A stretch of DNA of 23,567 nt from an uncultured Moraxellaceae bacterium (GTDB taxonomy: Bacteria > Pseudomonadota > Gammaproteobacteria > Pseudomonadales > Moraxellaceae), in assembly GCA_937928295.1 (NCBI GenBank), contig CALEYY010000337.1, forward strand, positions 1 through 23,567. The letters run 5' to 3'. A program made the position numbers and the translations under genes. Below are positions 1-8,486 of the stretch, piece after piece. Below the pieces are notes generated by a model that searched no databases, had not been told where the DNA came from, and saw nothing but the letters and a program-made list of their open reading frames with translations. The first letter of the stretch is position 1. The number at the start of each line of letters is the position of its first letter.

Positions 1-393
1 TGTGCTTGACCGAAATCTTGAAGTCGTGGAAGTCGTGCTCCTCGAAGAGGCCGGCCTCCCAGACGGCGGACTCGACGAGCGCCTCGGGCGTCGCCCGGCC
101 GTACTTGTCCATGATCCGCTTGTCGAGGCTGCCGGCGTTGACGCCGATCCGGATCGAGGTGCCGCGGTCCTTGGCGGCGGCCGCGATCTCCTTGACCTGG
201 TCGTCGAACTTGCGGATGTTGCCCGGGTTGACGCGGACCGCGGCGCAGCCGGCGTCGATGGCGGCGAAGACGTACTTGGGCTGGAAGTGGATGTCGGCGA
301 TGACCGGGATCTGCGAGTGCTGCGCGATCTGCGGCAGCGCCTCGGCGTCGTCCTGGCTGGGGCAGGCCACGCGCACGATGTCGTTGCCGGCAT
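1..393 (-). pseudogene. ispG: Partial ispG-like fragment, actinobacterial type, joined in frame to galE
   Basis: Read on the minus strand, this stretch encodes an internal part of IspG (GcpE), the 4Fe-4S enzyme that makes HMBPP in the non-mevalonate isoprenoid pathway. Recognisable segments include DIVRVACPSQDDAEALP, IPVIADIHFQPKYVFAAID, AAVRVNPGNI, RIGVNAGSLDK and ATPEALVESAVWEA, ending at ISVKH where the window stops. The wording is that of actinobacterial IspG. Third codon positions are almost all G or C (runs of GAC, GAG, GTC, AAG), unlike the rest of the window. The IspG N-terminus is missing; the frame instead continues from the start of galE without a stop. The right boundary is approximate (about 385-405). 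Most likely an assembly chimera or contaminating DNA; a real in-frame fusion after transfer is much less likely. Confidence 0.75.
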
Positions 394-652
394 TCGTGGT
401 GACCTGATCATTCAACGCCAGTTCCAGCGTCGTGATCACGTCAGCGCCACCGCCCGTCACCAGCGTCAGCGGAACAGCATCCATGGCACAAGCCAATGTT
501 TCGGAGGCCAGCTTGCGAACACGCCGCACTGCCTCCGGCTTGCTGTTTGAAAAATTGTCGAAAACAACGACTGACTGCCCCGCTTCGAGCAGCTGCAGCA
601 CCGTGTGAGAGCCAATATAGCCGGCACCGCCGGTCACCAGGATGGCTCCCAT
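394..652 (-). pseudogene. galE: UDP-glucose 4-epimerase, N-terminal fragment only
   Basis: The first 80-85 codons of a GalE-type short-chain dehydrogenase, which interconverts UDP-glucose and UDP-galactose. The start MGAILVTGGAGYIGSHTV carries the NAD-binding GxxGxxG motif, followed by LLEAGQSVVVFDNFSNS with the acidic residue that holds the NAD ribose. The ATG lies 2 bases after the glpK stop (TAA, GC, ATG), with no clear Shine-Dalgarno, so translation probably depends on ribosomes leaving glpK. After about residue 84 the sequence becomes IspG, so the catalytic YxxxK and C-terminal sugar-binding domain are absent from the window. The GD(I/V)RD stretch usual in GalE reads GGGAD here. The genome probably holds a full galE beyond the break. 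Confidence 0.7.
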
Positions 653-654
653 GC

Positions 655-2151
655 TTACTGCTCTACCGGCTGCGATGCCACACGCCGCACGGCATCGAGC
701 CAGCCAGCATACAAGCTGGCACGCTTATCGGTTGGCATGACTGGCGAGAAGCGACGGTCGCAATGCCACAACTCAGTAATGTCATCAAGCGATGCGAACA
801 CGCCCACGCGCAGGCCGGCGAGGAACGCGGCGCCGAGCGCCGTGGTTTCGGTCACAGTCGGGCGATCTACCGGCACGCCAATGATGTCGGCCAGCGATTG
901 CGCCACCCAGTTGTTCACCACCATGCCGCCGTCAATACGCAGGTTGATGACCGGATCACCGCCATCGCGCGTCATGGCTTCCATGAGGTCACGGGTCTGA
1001 AAGCAGACCGACTGCAAGCCGGCAGTCACAATTTCACCAATACCAGTATCACGCGTCAGGCCAAAGATTGCGCCACGCGCACGCGGGTCCCAATACGGGG
1101 CACCTAGGCCGGTGAAGGCTGGCACCATGTACACGCCACGACTATCGCCGGTTGCTTCGGCAATAGCTTGGGTTTCAGAGGCTGAGCCAATGAGCTTGAG
1201 GCCGTCACGCAGCCATTGAATGGTGGCGCCGGCCACAAAGATCGAGCCTTCCACAGCGTAAGTGGGCTTGCCATTGAGACGATATGCCACGGTAGACAGC
1301 AGGCGATTGGTCGATTGCACAACCGTCGAGCCCGTATTGAGCACCATAAAGCAACCAGTGCCATAGGTGCTTTTAACCATGCCGGGCTTGAAGCAGGCTT
1401 GGCCGATGAGCGCGGCCTGCTGATCACCCGCCATGCCGCAAATGGGCACACTGGCCCCGAGAAAGTCAGGCGCGGACACGCCGAAGTCGTCGCTCGAGTC
1501 CTTCACGACCGGCAACACAGCCGTCGGAATACGAAACAGCTCCAGCAACTCTGGATCCCATTGCTGGGTGTGGATATTGAACAGCAGCGTACGCGAGGCG
1601 TTGGTGGCATCGGTGGCGTGTTCACGACCGTGCGTCAAACGCCACAGCAGCCAGCTGTCGATGGTGCCGAAAGCCAGCTCGCCACGCTCGGCGCGCTCGC
1701 GGGCATTCGGCACATTGTCTAGCAGCCAGGCCAGCTTGGTGGCTGAGAAATAGGGATCGAGCAGCAGGCCGGTCTTGGCCTGTACCATGGCTTCATGGCC
1801 CGCCGCCTTGAGCTGCGCGCAGACCTCGCCGGTACGCCGGTCTTGCCAAACAATCGCTTTGTGCAGCGGCATGCCGTTGCTACGATCCCACAACACGGTA
1901 GTCTCGCGCTGGTTGGTAATGCCAATCGCCGCGAGATCACGGGCATGCAAACCCACTCGGCGTAGCACATCGCGGCACACGGTCTCCGTGGCCCACCAGA
2001 TGTCCATGGCATCGTGCTCGACCCAACCATCGGCCGGAAAGTGCTGTTGCAGTTCGACCTGCGCCATGGAGCGTTTGTTGCCCAGCTCATCGAAAACGAT
2101 GGCGCGTGTGCTGGTAGTGCCTTGGTCTATGGAAAGCAGGTAGCGTGTCAT
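655..2151 (-). CDS. glpK: Glycerol kinase
   Basis: Cytoplasmic FGGY-family kinase that phosphorylates glycerol to sn-glycerol 3-phosphate with ATP. The 498 residues match the usual length of about 500. Visible signatures: IDQGTTSTRAIVFD (residues 8-21, ATP phosphate contacts), WVEHDAMDIW (43-52), GITNQRETT (77-85), MAGDQQAALIGQ (240-251, with Asp243 as the expected catalytic base), STYGTGCFM (261-269) and FTGLGAPYWDPRARG in the second domain. The ATG overlaps the wzc stop as ATGA and galE follows 2 bases after the stop, so it appears translated as part of the wzc transcript. No glpF, glpD or glpR is nearby, which is unusual: glycerol kinase normally sits with other glp genes. Function is confident; why it sits here is not known. 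Confidence 0.96.
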   Translation of the reverse strand: MTRYLLSIDQGTTSTRAIVFDELGNKRSMAQVELQQHFPADGWVEHDAMDIWWATETVCRDVLRRVGLHARDLAAIGITNQRETTVLWDRSNGMPLHKAIVWQDRRTGEVCAQLKAAGHEAMVQAKTGLLLDPYFSATKLAWLLDNVPNARERAERGELAFGTIDSWLLWRLTHGREHATDATNASRTLLFNIHTQQWDPELLELFRIPTAVLPVVKDSSDDFGVSAPDFLGASVPICGMAGDQQAALIGQACFKPGMVKSTYGTGCFMVLNTGSTVVQSTNRLLSTVAYRLNGKPTYAVEGSIFVAGATIQWLRDGLKLIGSASETQAIAEATGDSRGVYMVPAFTGLGAPYWDPRARGAIFGLTRDTGIGEIVTAGLQSVCFQTRDLMEAMTRDGGDPVINLRIDGGMVVNNWVAQSLADIIGVPVDRPTVTETTALGAAFLAGLRVGVFASLDDITELWHCDRRFSPVMPTDKRASLYAGWLDAVRRVASQPVEQ

Positions 2152-4340
2152 GACGCGCTCGTTTGATACTCGTAGTGGTAACGGTAGCCTGTGGAACGCT
2201 CGACGCGGTTAAGAATTACACCACCCATCAACACATTGGCTTGTTCCAGACGCTTGGAGCAAGTCTCCAGCTCGGTCATGAGTGACTGGCCATAGCGTGC
2301 AACCAACAATGTGGCACCTGCAAGACGACCAATAATCACTGCATCGGTCACCGCCAGCATGGGGGGGGAATCGAGGAATACGGCATCATAATCGGCCGAT
2401 ACTTTTTCCAGCATGGCGGCAAAGCGCGGATGCAGGAGTAGCTCTGACGGGTTCGGTGGCAGCACGCCAGTGCTCATGAAGTCTAGCCCCTCCACGGCTG
2501 TGTTACGAATAGCTTCTGACAGAGGCAGCTCTTGTGCAATCACTTCGCTAAGCCCACCCTCACGCGAACCCGCAAAGTAATCATGCATATGGCCGCGGCG
2601 CATGTCGGCATCAATCACCAGTACACGCGCACCATTGGTAGCCTGCAATGCCGCCAAGCTGACGGTCAAGAATGTCTTGCCAATGCCGGGGCTGGGGCCG
2701 GTCAGCACCGTACAGTTATTCTTGCGATCCAGCGACGAGAAATACAGTGCCGTGCGCAAGCTGCGAATGCCTTCTACCGCGAGGTCGTGCTGACTTCGAG
2801 TAACCAGCAATCGGCTACCACTCTGACTTTCGCTACGCATGATTTTTTGTTGGGCTGTACTTTCCGGAATGGTAGCCAGTACCGTCAAGCCTAAAGTGGA
2901 TTCGATTAACGCTGCATCCTTTACGCCTTTAAGCAGCCAGCTCCGAACAAAAATAACTGCCGTACCCAATAAGAACCCAAAAAATAAACCAAGACCCAAA
3001 GACTTACGATATGTTGGTGACTTTGGTTCCTTGGGCTTCATCGCATAATCCACCACGCGCACATTACCAACTGTGCCAGCTTGCGCTACACGCAACTGCT
3101 GCGTGTCATTCAGCACATTGTTGTACATCTCTGTATTGACCTTGAGGTCGCGGGTCAAACGCAGAATTTGCTGTTGCGTTTTTGGCAGATTATCTACACG
3201 CCCACCCACACTGCCGCGGCGGGCCTGCAGCACGCCAATTTGTGAGTCCAGCGTTTGAATACGCGGATTCGCAGCCGTGAACTTGCCCAGTAGCTCCTTG
3301 CGCTGCGATTGCAACTCCACTAATTGCCGTTCAACAGCAACCGACTCCTGCAGCAAAATCGAGCCTTCTTTGTCTACATCCACCGCATTATTGCTTGCAC
3401 GGTAAGCGTTAAAGCTGCTTTCAGCGGTATCCAGCTGCTTCTTGATGGTTGGCAGCTGGTCATTGAGAAATTTCAGGGTCTGCTCCGCTTCAGCCGACTT
3501 GCGCTCTACATTCTGTCGCACATAGTTCGATGCAATTTTGTTGAGCAACTCCATGCCTTGGGCCGGACTGTCATCGGTCAGTGTCAGCTTGAGAATGTTC
3601 GATTGTTTGACCTTCTCCTGAACCATCAGCTTGTCTCGAACCATGTCAATGGCATCGATTTCGGACAAACGCTGCACACGAAACTGGGTACCAGGCCGCG
3701 CCTGAATATCGCGCACAAATAGTGCCATGGGGCCTTCAGCGGTTTCCAACAAAACTGGCCGACCGACCTGGCCTATATACGGTTTGTTGAGTCCCGGGCC
3801 TGCAATTTCAAACTTCTCATGTGCTTGTTGAGTAATGGTGTAACGCTGCCCTTGATATACTTCCGGTATATCAAACTGCGTGACCTCAATGCTTTCCCCG
3901 CCCCAGCCAAATGGTCCAAAACCCGGCGCAATACCTTTGCCTTTATAGTGCCGAGCAATCGCTGAACCTATAATCGGCACATACCGAACCTGTGCATCGA
4001 TGGTCAGATTTAGCTCTTTAATTGTACGACCGAGCACCATGTTCGATTGAATCAGCTCAATTTCAGTGACTGCCTCGGAGTTCGTATCAAAAATACCTTG
4101 CACCTCTTGCAGAGTGGCACCTAGTGCACCTCCACTTCCTTTACCTTCCACTTGGACTAGCGCACTCAACTCATAGCTCGGCTTTTTAAAGGTGCCATAG
4201 AAGCCACCGAGCAGCAGGCCCGCAAGAGTAAAAGCTACCAACCAAACTTTCGACTCCCAAAGTAGGTTCAGCAAGTCGGAAAGCGAGATGACTTCTTGTT
4301 GAGACTGAGGCAAGAAGCGACTGATGGTGGGCGAAGACAT
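2148..4340 (-). CDS. wzc: Polysaccharide co-polymerase / BY-type tyrosine kinase (Wzc-like)
   Basis: Inner-membrane protein controlling polymerisation and export of capsule or exopolysaccharide. At 730 residues it has the full two-part layout. The N-terminal Wzz domain has a first membrane helix near residues 33-49, a long periplasmic part with coiled-coil character (about 270-400) and a second helix near 443-465. The cytoplasmic kinase has Walker A GPSPGIGKT (548-556), Walker A' VLVIDAD (573-579) and Walker B AVFLDSPP (653-660). The tail ends in GYRYHYEY with tyrosines 719, 721, 723 and 725, the cluster expected to be autophosphorylated. Its usual partners Wza (outer-membrane channel) and Wzb (phosphatase) are not in the window. 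The gene is visibly AT-richer than its neighbours, as often seen for polysaccharide genes. A hairpin with a T-tract lies just upstream of the start; glpK overlaps the stop. Confidence 0.93.
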   Translation of the reverse strand: MSSPTISRFLPQSQQEVISLSDLLNLLWESKVWLVAFTLAGLLLGGFYGTFKKPSYELSALVQVEGKGSGGALGATLQEVQGIFDTNSEAVTEIELIQSNMVLGRTIKELNLTIDAQVRYVPIIGSAIARHYKGKGIAPGFGPFGWGGESIEVTQFDIPEVYQGQRYTITQQAHEKFEIAGPGLNKPYIGQVGRPVLLETAEGPMALFVRDIQARPGTQFRVQRLSEIDAIDMVRDKLMVQEKVKQSNILKLTLTDDSPAQGMELLNKIASNYVRQNVERKSAEAEQTLKFLNDQLPTIKKQLDTAESSFNAYRASNNAVDVDKEGSILLQESVAVERQLVELQSQRKELLGKFTAANPRIQTLDSQIGVLQARRGSVGGRVDNLPKTQQQILRLTRDLKVNTEMYNNVLNDTQQLRVAQAGTVGNVRVVDYAMKPKEPKSPTYRKSLGLGLFFGFLLGTAVIFVRSWLLKGVKDAALIESTLGLTVLATIPESTAQQKIMRSESQSGSRLLVTRSQHDLAVEGIRSLRTALYFSSLDRKNNCTVLTGPSPGIGKTFLTVSLAALQATNGARVLVIDADMRRGHMHDYFAGSREGGLSEVIAQELPLSEAIRNTAVEGLDFMSTGVLPPNPSELLLHPRFAAMLEKVSADYDAVFLDSPPMLAVTDAVIIGRLAGATLLVARYGQSLMTELETCSKRLEQANVLMGGVILNRVERSTGYRYHYEYQTSAS

Positions 4341-4352
4341 GTACAGTACCTG

Positions 4353-4375
4353 AAAAAGCGAGCCGAACTCGGCCC
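4353..4375 (-). terminator. Hairpin with T-tract just upstream of wzc
   Basis: On the minus strand the sequence GGGCCG-AGTT-CGGCTC can form a 6-bp stem (one G-T wobble) with a 4-base loop, followed by GC and TTTTT. This is the form of a short Rho-independent terminator. It lies between the stop of the WbpV-like gene and the wzc ATG, with the last T 13 bases before that ATG. It could end transcripts of the upstream sugar genes or act as an attenuator for wzc-glpK-galE. The stem is short, so termination is likely partial. Confidence 0.4.
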
Positions 4376-4419
4376 TGTCGTTGAGTGTTGCGACTACAGG
4401 TCCGGGTACCGCCCGCCGA

Positions 4420-5364
4420 TCAGTCGGCTATTGCCATGCGCTGCACTGCCTGCACAGGCGCGACCGGCGGCTGCCAACCTAGGTGCTTGCTCGCCCCGGA
4501 TGAATCGACTTCGAGATTACCACAAAGCCGTGTTATCCAAACTGAACGGCCCACAAGACTGGCCAGCCGATACAAAAAAGATACAGAAATCGGCAGCAAC
4601 CAAAGTGACCGGCCAGAGCCAGCCGCCATGATGCGGAGCAACTCAGGCGTAGACCAAGTCACATCCGCCAACAAGAAGGTCTGGCCCGATGCGCGCGGAT
4701 GCTGAATGGCAAGCCCAATAAAATCCACCAGATTATCCAGTGCCAACATACTGCGACGATTGCGAATACTGCCCAGCGGTAAAGGCAAGGGCCAACGCAA
4801 AAGGCGCTTGAGCAAGGCGAGATTGCCTTTTGCACCCACACCATAGATCAGCGTAGGGCGAATAATCACTAACTCAAGACCTGAGGCTGCTGCCAACGCT
4901 TTGAGGCCAAGCTCGGCCTCCAGCTTGGATTGCCCATACGCATCTACGGGCGCTGGCGCATCCTCTGGCCCAAAGGCGCTACCCGCCACGGTGCTCTCGC
5001 CATTGACCTTGATGGAGCTGATGAAAATAAAACGCCTCACACCGGACTGAATCGCCAGCGTGGCCAGCCGTAAGGTGGCATCCACATTGACTCGACGAAA
5101 CTCCGCCAAGGCATCTGCCGCCTGCTCCTTCATGACATGTGCACGGCCTGCCACATGCACCACGACCTCCTGATCCGCCAGCAATGCCAACCATTCAGAT
5201 TCATTCGCATCCAGGGCGATACCGGACTGCGCAACAAGGCCTGGCATACCTGGCCACGCCTTGGCCTGTCGCGACACTGCCAGCACCTCATGACCCACCT
5301 GAGCCAGGGCTGGTGCGAGCTGCGAGCCAACAAAGCCTGAGGCCCCCGTGACTAATACCCTCAC
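4420..5364 (-). CDS. wbpV: NAD-dependent epimerase/reductase, WbpV-like sugar nucleotide enzyme
   Basis: A 314-residue extended short-chain dehydrogenase. The Rossmann motif is GASGFVG (residues 7-13) and the catalytic set includes SSIKVNGE (116-123) and YGQSK (Tyr143, Lys147), so it looks active. Segment RPTLIYGVGAKGNL and the C-terminal region resemble WbpV and related 4-ketoreductases or 4-epimerases from O-antigen loci. The known WbpV reduces the 4-keto-6-deoxy-GlcNAc nucleotide made by WbpM to UDP-QuiNAc. The position directly after a WbpM homologue, with its GTG start overlapping the WbpM stop (GTGA), supports that role by inference. Alternatives are a UDP-GlcNAc or Und-PP-sugar 4-epimerase (Gnu-like); sequence alone does not separate these. 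The GTG start is chosen because MRVLVTGASG begins exactly at the first strand of the fold. Confidence 0.8.
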   Translation of the reverse strand: MRVLVTGASGFVGSQLAPALAQVGHEVLAVSRQAKAWPGMPGLVAQSGIALDANESEWLALLADQEVVVHVAGRAHVMKEQAADALAEFRRVNVDATLRLATLAIQSGVRRFIFISSIKVNGESTVAGSAFGPEDAPAPVDAYGQSKLEAELGLKALAAASGLELVIIRPTLIYGVGAKGNLALLKRLLRWPLPLPLGSIRNRRSMLALDNLVDFIGLAIQHPRASGQTFLLADVTWSTPELLRIMAAGSGRSLWLLPISVSFLYRLASLVGRSVWITRLCGNLEVDSSGASKHLGWQPPVAPVQAVQRMAIAD

Positions 5365-7274
5365 TGCGCCAGCTCGGATTGTTTGCCTATCGCGCTCGCC
5401 GGCCCATCCACAGCTGCACCCACAGAAATCATGTCGGGCACATAGCCCTGAATCACGGTCGCCAGCAGCGCCTTCAAGCCAGCTACATCTTGGCGATCGG
5501 CCAGATCTTGAATGCGTGCTAATACCTGTTTCAGCAAGACCAGCTCAATGTGCTTTTCGTAGGCCGACATAATGCGTGGATGCGTGGTGGGCGCCACATC
5601 ATCGCCAATAAGCAGCTCTTCATAGAGCTTTTCGCCCGGGCGCAAGCCCGTAAAGACCAATTCGATCTGCCCAGCGGGATTTTCGGCTGACCTCAGCGTG
5701 CGCCCGCTGAGCTGAATCATCTGCTTGGCCAAGTCCAGAATAAGCACCGGTTCGCCCATGTCTAGCACAAACACATCACCACCCTTCCCCAAAGCTCCTG
5801 CCTGGATCACCAGCTGGCTGGCCTCGGGAATGGTCATGAAATAACGCGTAATATTGGGGTGAGTGATGGTAACCGGGCCACCGCTGGCAATCTGACTCCG
5901 AAAAAGTGGCACCACCGAGCCAGAAGAGCCCAACACATTGCCAAAGCGCACCATGACATAGCGAGTCTGACCCGATTGCTCGGCCGCCAACGCTTGCAAC
6001 ACCATTTCGGCTAGGCGCTTCGACGCGCCCATGACATTGGTGGGACGCACGGCTTTGTCTGTGGAGATCAGTACGAAGGTATTTACCCCGGCATTGCGGG
6101 CAGCCACTGAGGCACTCCAAGTGCCCTGCACATTGTTCCACAGTCCGCTGAACGGATTGGTTTCCACCAGCGGTACATGCTTGTAAGCCGCTGCGTGATA
6201 CACCGTTTGCACCGCATGCAGTCGCATCAGCCGCTCCAGGCGGTCTTGCTCCAGTATCGACCCCAGCACGGCAACAATCTCAATGCTCGGGTATTGGCGT
6301 CGAAGTTCATGCTCGATGGCATAGAGGTTGTATTCGGCGACATCCCAAAGCAGCAGTTTGCGCGGGAAACAACGGGCGATTTGACGGCACAACTCAGAGC
6401 CGATGGAGCCGCCAGCACCAGTCACTAAAACAATCTGGCTCTGAATGTTGGCCTGCAGCAGCGCAGGATCAGGCTCAACCGGCTCACGCCCGAGCAAGTC
6501 GACAATGTCGACCTCACGCAAATCGCTGACTTGCAGCTCGCCATTGACTAAATGATCCATGGCTGGCAATGCGCAGACTTTGACTTGCAATGGCTCGGCA
6601 ATAGCCAGAATCGCTTTCAGACGCTCCTGCGGCAACGACGGCATGGCCAGCAAAAGCTTGCTCACGGGTAGTCGATCCAGCAGTTTTTCCAGCCTTGCAC
6701 CACTGTGTACATTCAAGCCGGCGACGGAGGTGCCGATGAGTTCAGGGTCATCGTCCAGAAGCGCAATGGCATGCAAGGGGGTGTTTTTCAGTGCTGAAAT
6801 GACCTGACGGCCGCGACGGCCGGCACCATAGATCACCACCGGTTCGCCATCTGAGCGTGTTTCCAGAACCACCAGGGCACGAATCAAGGTGCGACTGCCC
6901 CAGAGCCAGAAAAATGCCAGGCCCACAAAAATGAACGGGACCGTGCGCGGCAACACTAAATCAGGGATCAGAGCACCCCATAGCTGCAGAAGCGCAGAAA
7001 CCAGTACCAGACCAAGCACAATGTCACGCAGCAAGGTTTCGTCGAAGGCACGCACCACAATGCGATACACACCGACCATGGCCAGCATGCCTACTGTGGC
7101 ACCCGATAAAATGGCATAAATGCTGGGTGGAATAAGCCCTGGGGTCGGCCAGTCGCCCAATCGCAACATATAAGAAAGATGCAACACCACTGGCATGGCC
7201 AGGGTATCCAACATCCCCAGACCAAACTGCTTGACTCGACGCGGGAGCAACGACAACGACAACATCACAGACAT
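5361..7274 (-). CDS. wbpM: UDP-GlcNAc 4,6-dehydratase, membrane type (WbpM/CapD-like)
   Basis: A 637-residue inner-membrane dehydratase making UDP-4-keto-6-deoxy sugars from UDP-GlcNAc, the entry step to QuiNAc, FucNAc and similar sugars. The N-terminus carries about four membrane helices (roughly residues 18-130). A CoA-binding-like Rossmann domain has YGAGRRGRQV (149-158). The catalytic domain has VTGAGGSIGSEL (284-295), STDKAVRPTNVMGASKR (404-420) and RPGEKLYEE near 555. As in the FlaA1/WbpM group, the usual catalytic Tyr is Met415 in MGASK, with Lys419 and Asp406 retained, so it should be active. It lies 62 bases after the WbpL-like gene and overlaps the WbpV-like gene. The ATG is preceded by a GGGG stretch about 10 bases upstream that may serve as a weak ribosome site. 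Confidence 0.94.
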   Translation of the reverse strand: MSVMLSLSLLPRRVKQFGLGMLDTLAMPVVLHLSYMLRLGDWPTPGLIPPSIYAILSGATVGMLAMVGVYRIVVRAFDETLLRDIVLGLVLVSALLQLWGALIPDLVLPRTVPFIFVGLAFFWLWGSRTLIRALVVLETRSDGEPVVIYGAGRRGRQVISALKNTPLHAIALLDDDPELIGTSVAGLNVHSGARLEKLLDRLPVSKLLLAMPSLPQERLKAILAIAEPLQVKVCALPAMDHLVNGELQVSDLREVDIVDLLGREPVEPDPALLQANIQSQIVLVTGAGGSIGSELCRQIARCFPRKLLLWDVAEYNLYAIEHELRRQYPSIEIVAVLGSILEQDRLERLMRLHAVQTVYHAAAYKHVPLVETNPFSGLWNNVQGTWSASVAARNAGVNTFVLISTDKAVRPTNVMGASKRLAEMVLQALAAEQSGQTRYVMVRFGNVLGSSGSVVPLFRSQIASGGPVTITHPNITRYFMTIPEASQLVIQAGALGKGGDVFVLDMGEPVLILDLAKQMIQLSGRTLRSAENPAGQIELVFTGLRPGEKLYEELLIGDDVAPTTHPRIMSAYEKHIELVLLKQVLARIQDLADRQDVAGLKALLATVIQGYVPDMISVGAAVDGPASAIGKQSELAQ

Positions 7275-7336
7275 TAATTATGACCCCACGGCAAAATCCG
7301 GGCTTTTCTAACATCGTCCTTGATGGTTGAAGTGGC

Positions 7337-8350
7337 TTAGTCTGGCCTTCCGGCACCCGACTTGAACGCAAGAAAGAGCAATGGAGCATAGGCTATACAG
7401 GTCGCAAATGCACCCTCCAGACGACCTGCCGCAACCAGCAATGCCAAGGGTAGCAGCCAGAAAACATTAATCGCCAGCACCACTAGCGTAACCGAGCGAT
7501 GCGAATCATATTGGCGACTGGCATGCTGGTAAGCATGACTGCGATGAGCCTCCCAAGGCTTTTCACCATTTAGTACGCGACGGCACAAGGTCAGAGTGGC
7601 ATCCACCACAAACACCCCCATGAGTAATACCCAGCACCAGAACAGCGGCGTATCACCTTTTGCCGAGTACAGCGCCATAGCGGCAATAGCAAAGCCGAGA
7701 AAAGCACTGCCGCTGTCGCCCATGAAAATACGCGCAGGTGGCCAGTTCAAGCATAGAAATCCCGCACAGGCGGCTGCCAATAACAACGCCAGCAACGCCA
7801 GATCTGACTGAGAGCCGGCAAGCCAATGACACAACGCACCACCCACCAACACGGATATGGCCTGCGTGGCGGCAATGCCATCAATACCATCCATGAAATT
7901 GAACAAATTCAGCAGCCACATCAGAAATAGCCAAGCCAGTACGCTACCCCACCAGCCCAGCTGCCAAATCTCGCCAAACACGGGCAAGGTCGGCAAACCA
8001 TTGATCGCCATGACCAAGCCAACGCAAGCCGCCCCTTGAACACTCAGGCGTACACGAGCCGACAAGGAAGCGCGGTCATCCACTAGCCCACAGAGTGCGA
8101 TGATGCCCATGCTCACGAAAAACATGCTCGGCAGTGTGTCGGCAACGCCGGCAAGCCGCAGCAGGCAGGCCATGAGTAAAAAGACCACGGCGAAAACGAT
8201 GCCGCCGCCTCGCGGTGTGGGCCGCACATGCGAACTGCGTGAGTTCGGCATATCAAGCCATTGGCTAGCCAGCGCCTTGCGCCTGAAAGCTTCAGTCAGC
8301 GCCAGAGTCGCCAGAAATGCGACCAGCCCCATCAGTATCGTCATCAACAT
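7337..8350 (-). CDS. wbpL: Undecaprenyl-phosphate sugar-1-phosphate transferase, WbpL/WecA family
   Basis: Polytopic inner-membrane enzyme (337 residues, about ten hydrophobic segments) of the MraY/WecA family, which starts a polysaccharide repeat unit by moving a HexNAc-1-phosphate from UDP-sugar to undecaprenyl phosphate. Family motifs are complete: DMPNSRSSHVRPTPRGGG (33-50), LVDD (89-92), NLFNFMDGIDGIA (148-160), FMGDSGSAFLGF (209-220) and the basic loop EAHRSHAYQH (267-276). The SSHxxPTPRGGG form and a following wbpM homologue point to WbpL rather than to housekeeping WecA or MraY; WbpL uses UDP-FucNAc or UDP-QuiNAc. The start has two close ATGs (MLM), so codon 1 or 3 is possible. No convincing promoter was found in the 267-base region upstream, though expression independent of the manB transcript is plausible. 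Confidence 0.9.
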   Translation of the reverse strand: MLMTILMGLVAFLATLALTEAFRRKALASQWLDMPNSRSSHVRPTPRGGGIVFAVVFLLMACLLRLAGVADTLPSMFFVSMGIIALCGLVDDRASLSARVRLSVQGAACVGLVMAINGLPTLPVFGEIWQLGWWGSVLAWLFLMWLLNLFNFMDGIDGIAATQAISVLVGGALCHWLAGSQSDLALLALLLAAACAGFLCLNWPPARIFMGDSGSAFLGFAIAAMALYSAKGDTPLFWCWVLLMGVFVVDATLTLCRRVLNGEKPWEAHRSHAYQHASRQYDSHRSVTLVVLAINVFWLLPLALLVAAGRLEGAFATCIAYAPLLFLAFKSGAGRPD

Positions 8351-8486
8351 CTCAAACCATCACTCGTCAGTTGCAAAAGCAAAACAATTCGTGCGCTAAC
8401 CTTACGATCTTAGAACATGTACACGACAGCTAACGCTGCATTGCCGCCCCAGAATCAGGGTTCAGAAATTCTTGGGGGCACATCAA

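Noticed and set aside
2..550. 182-codon plus-strand ORF at the left edge
   Set aside because: It is the complement of the IspG/GalE frame, which has clear family motifs.
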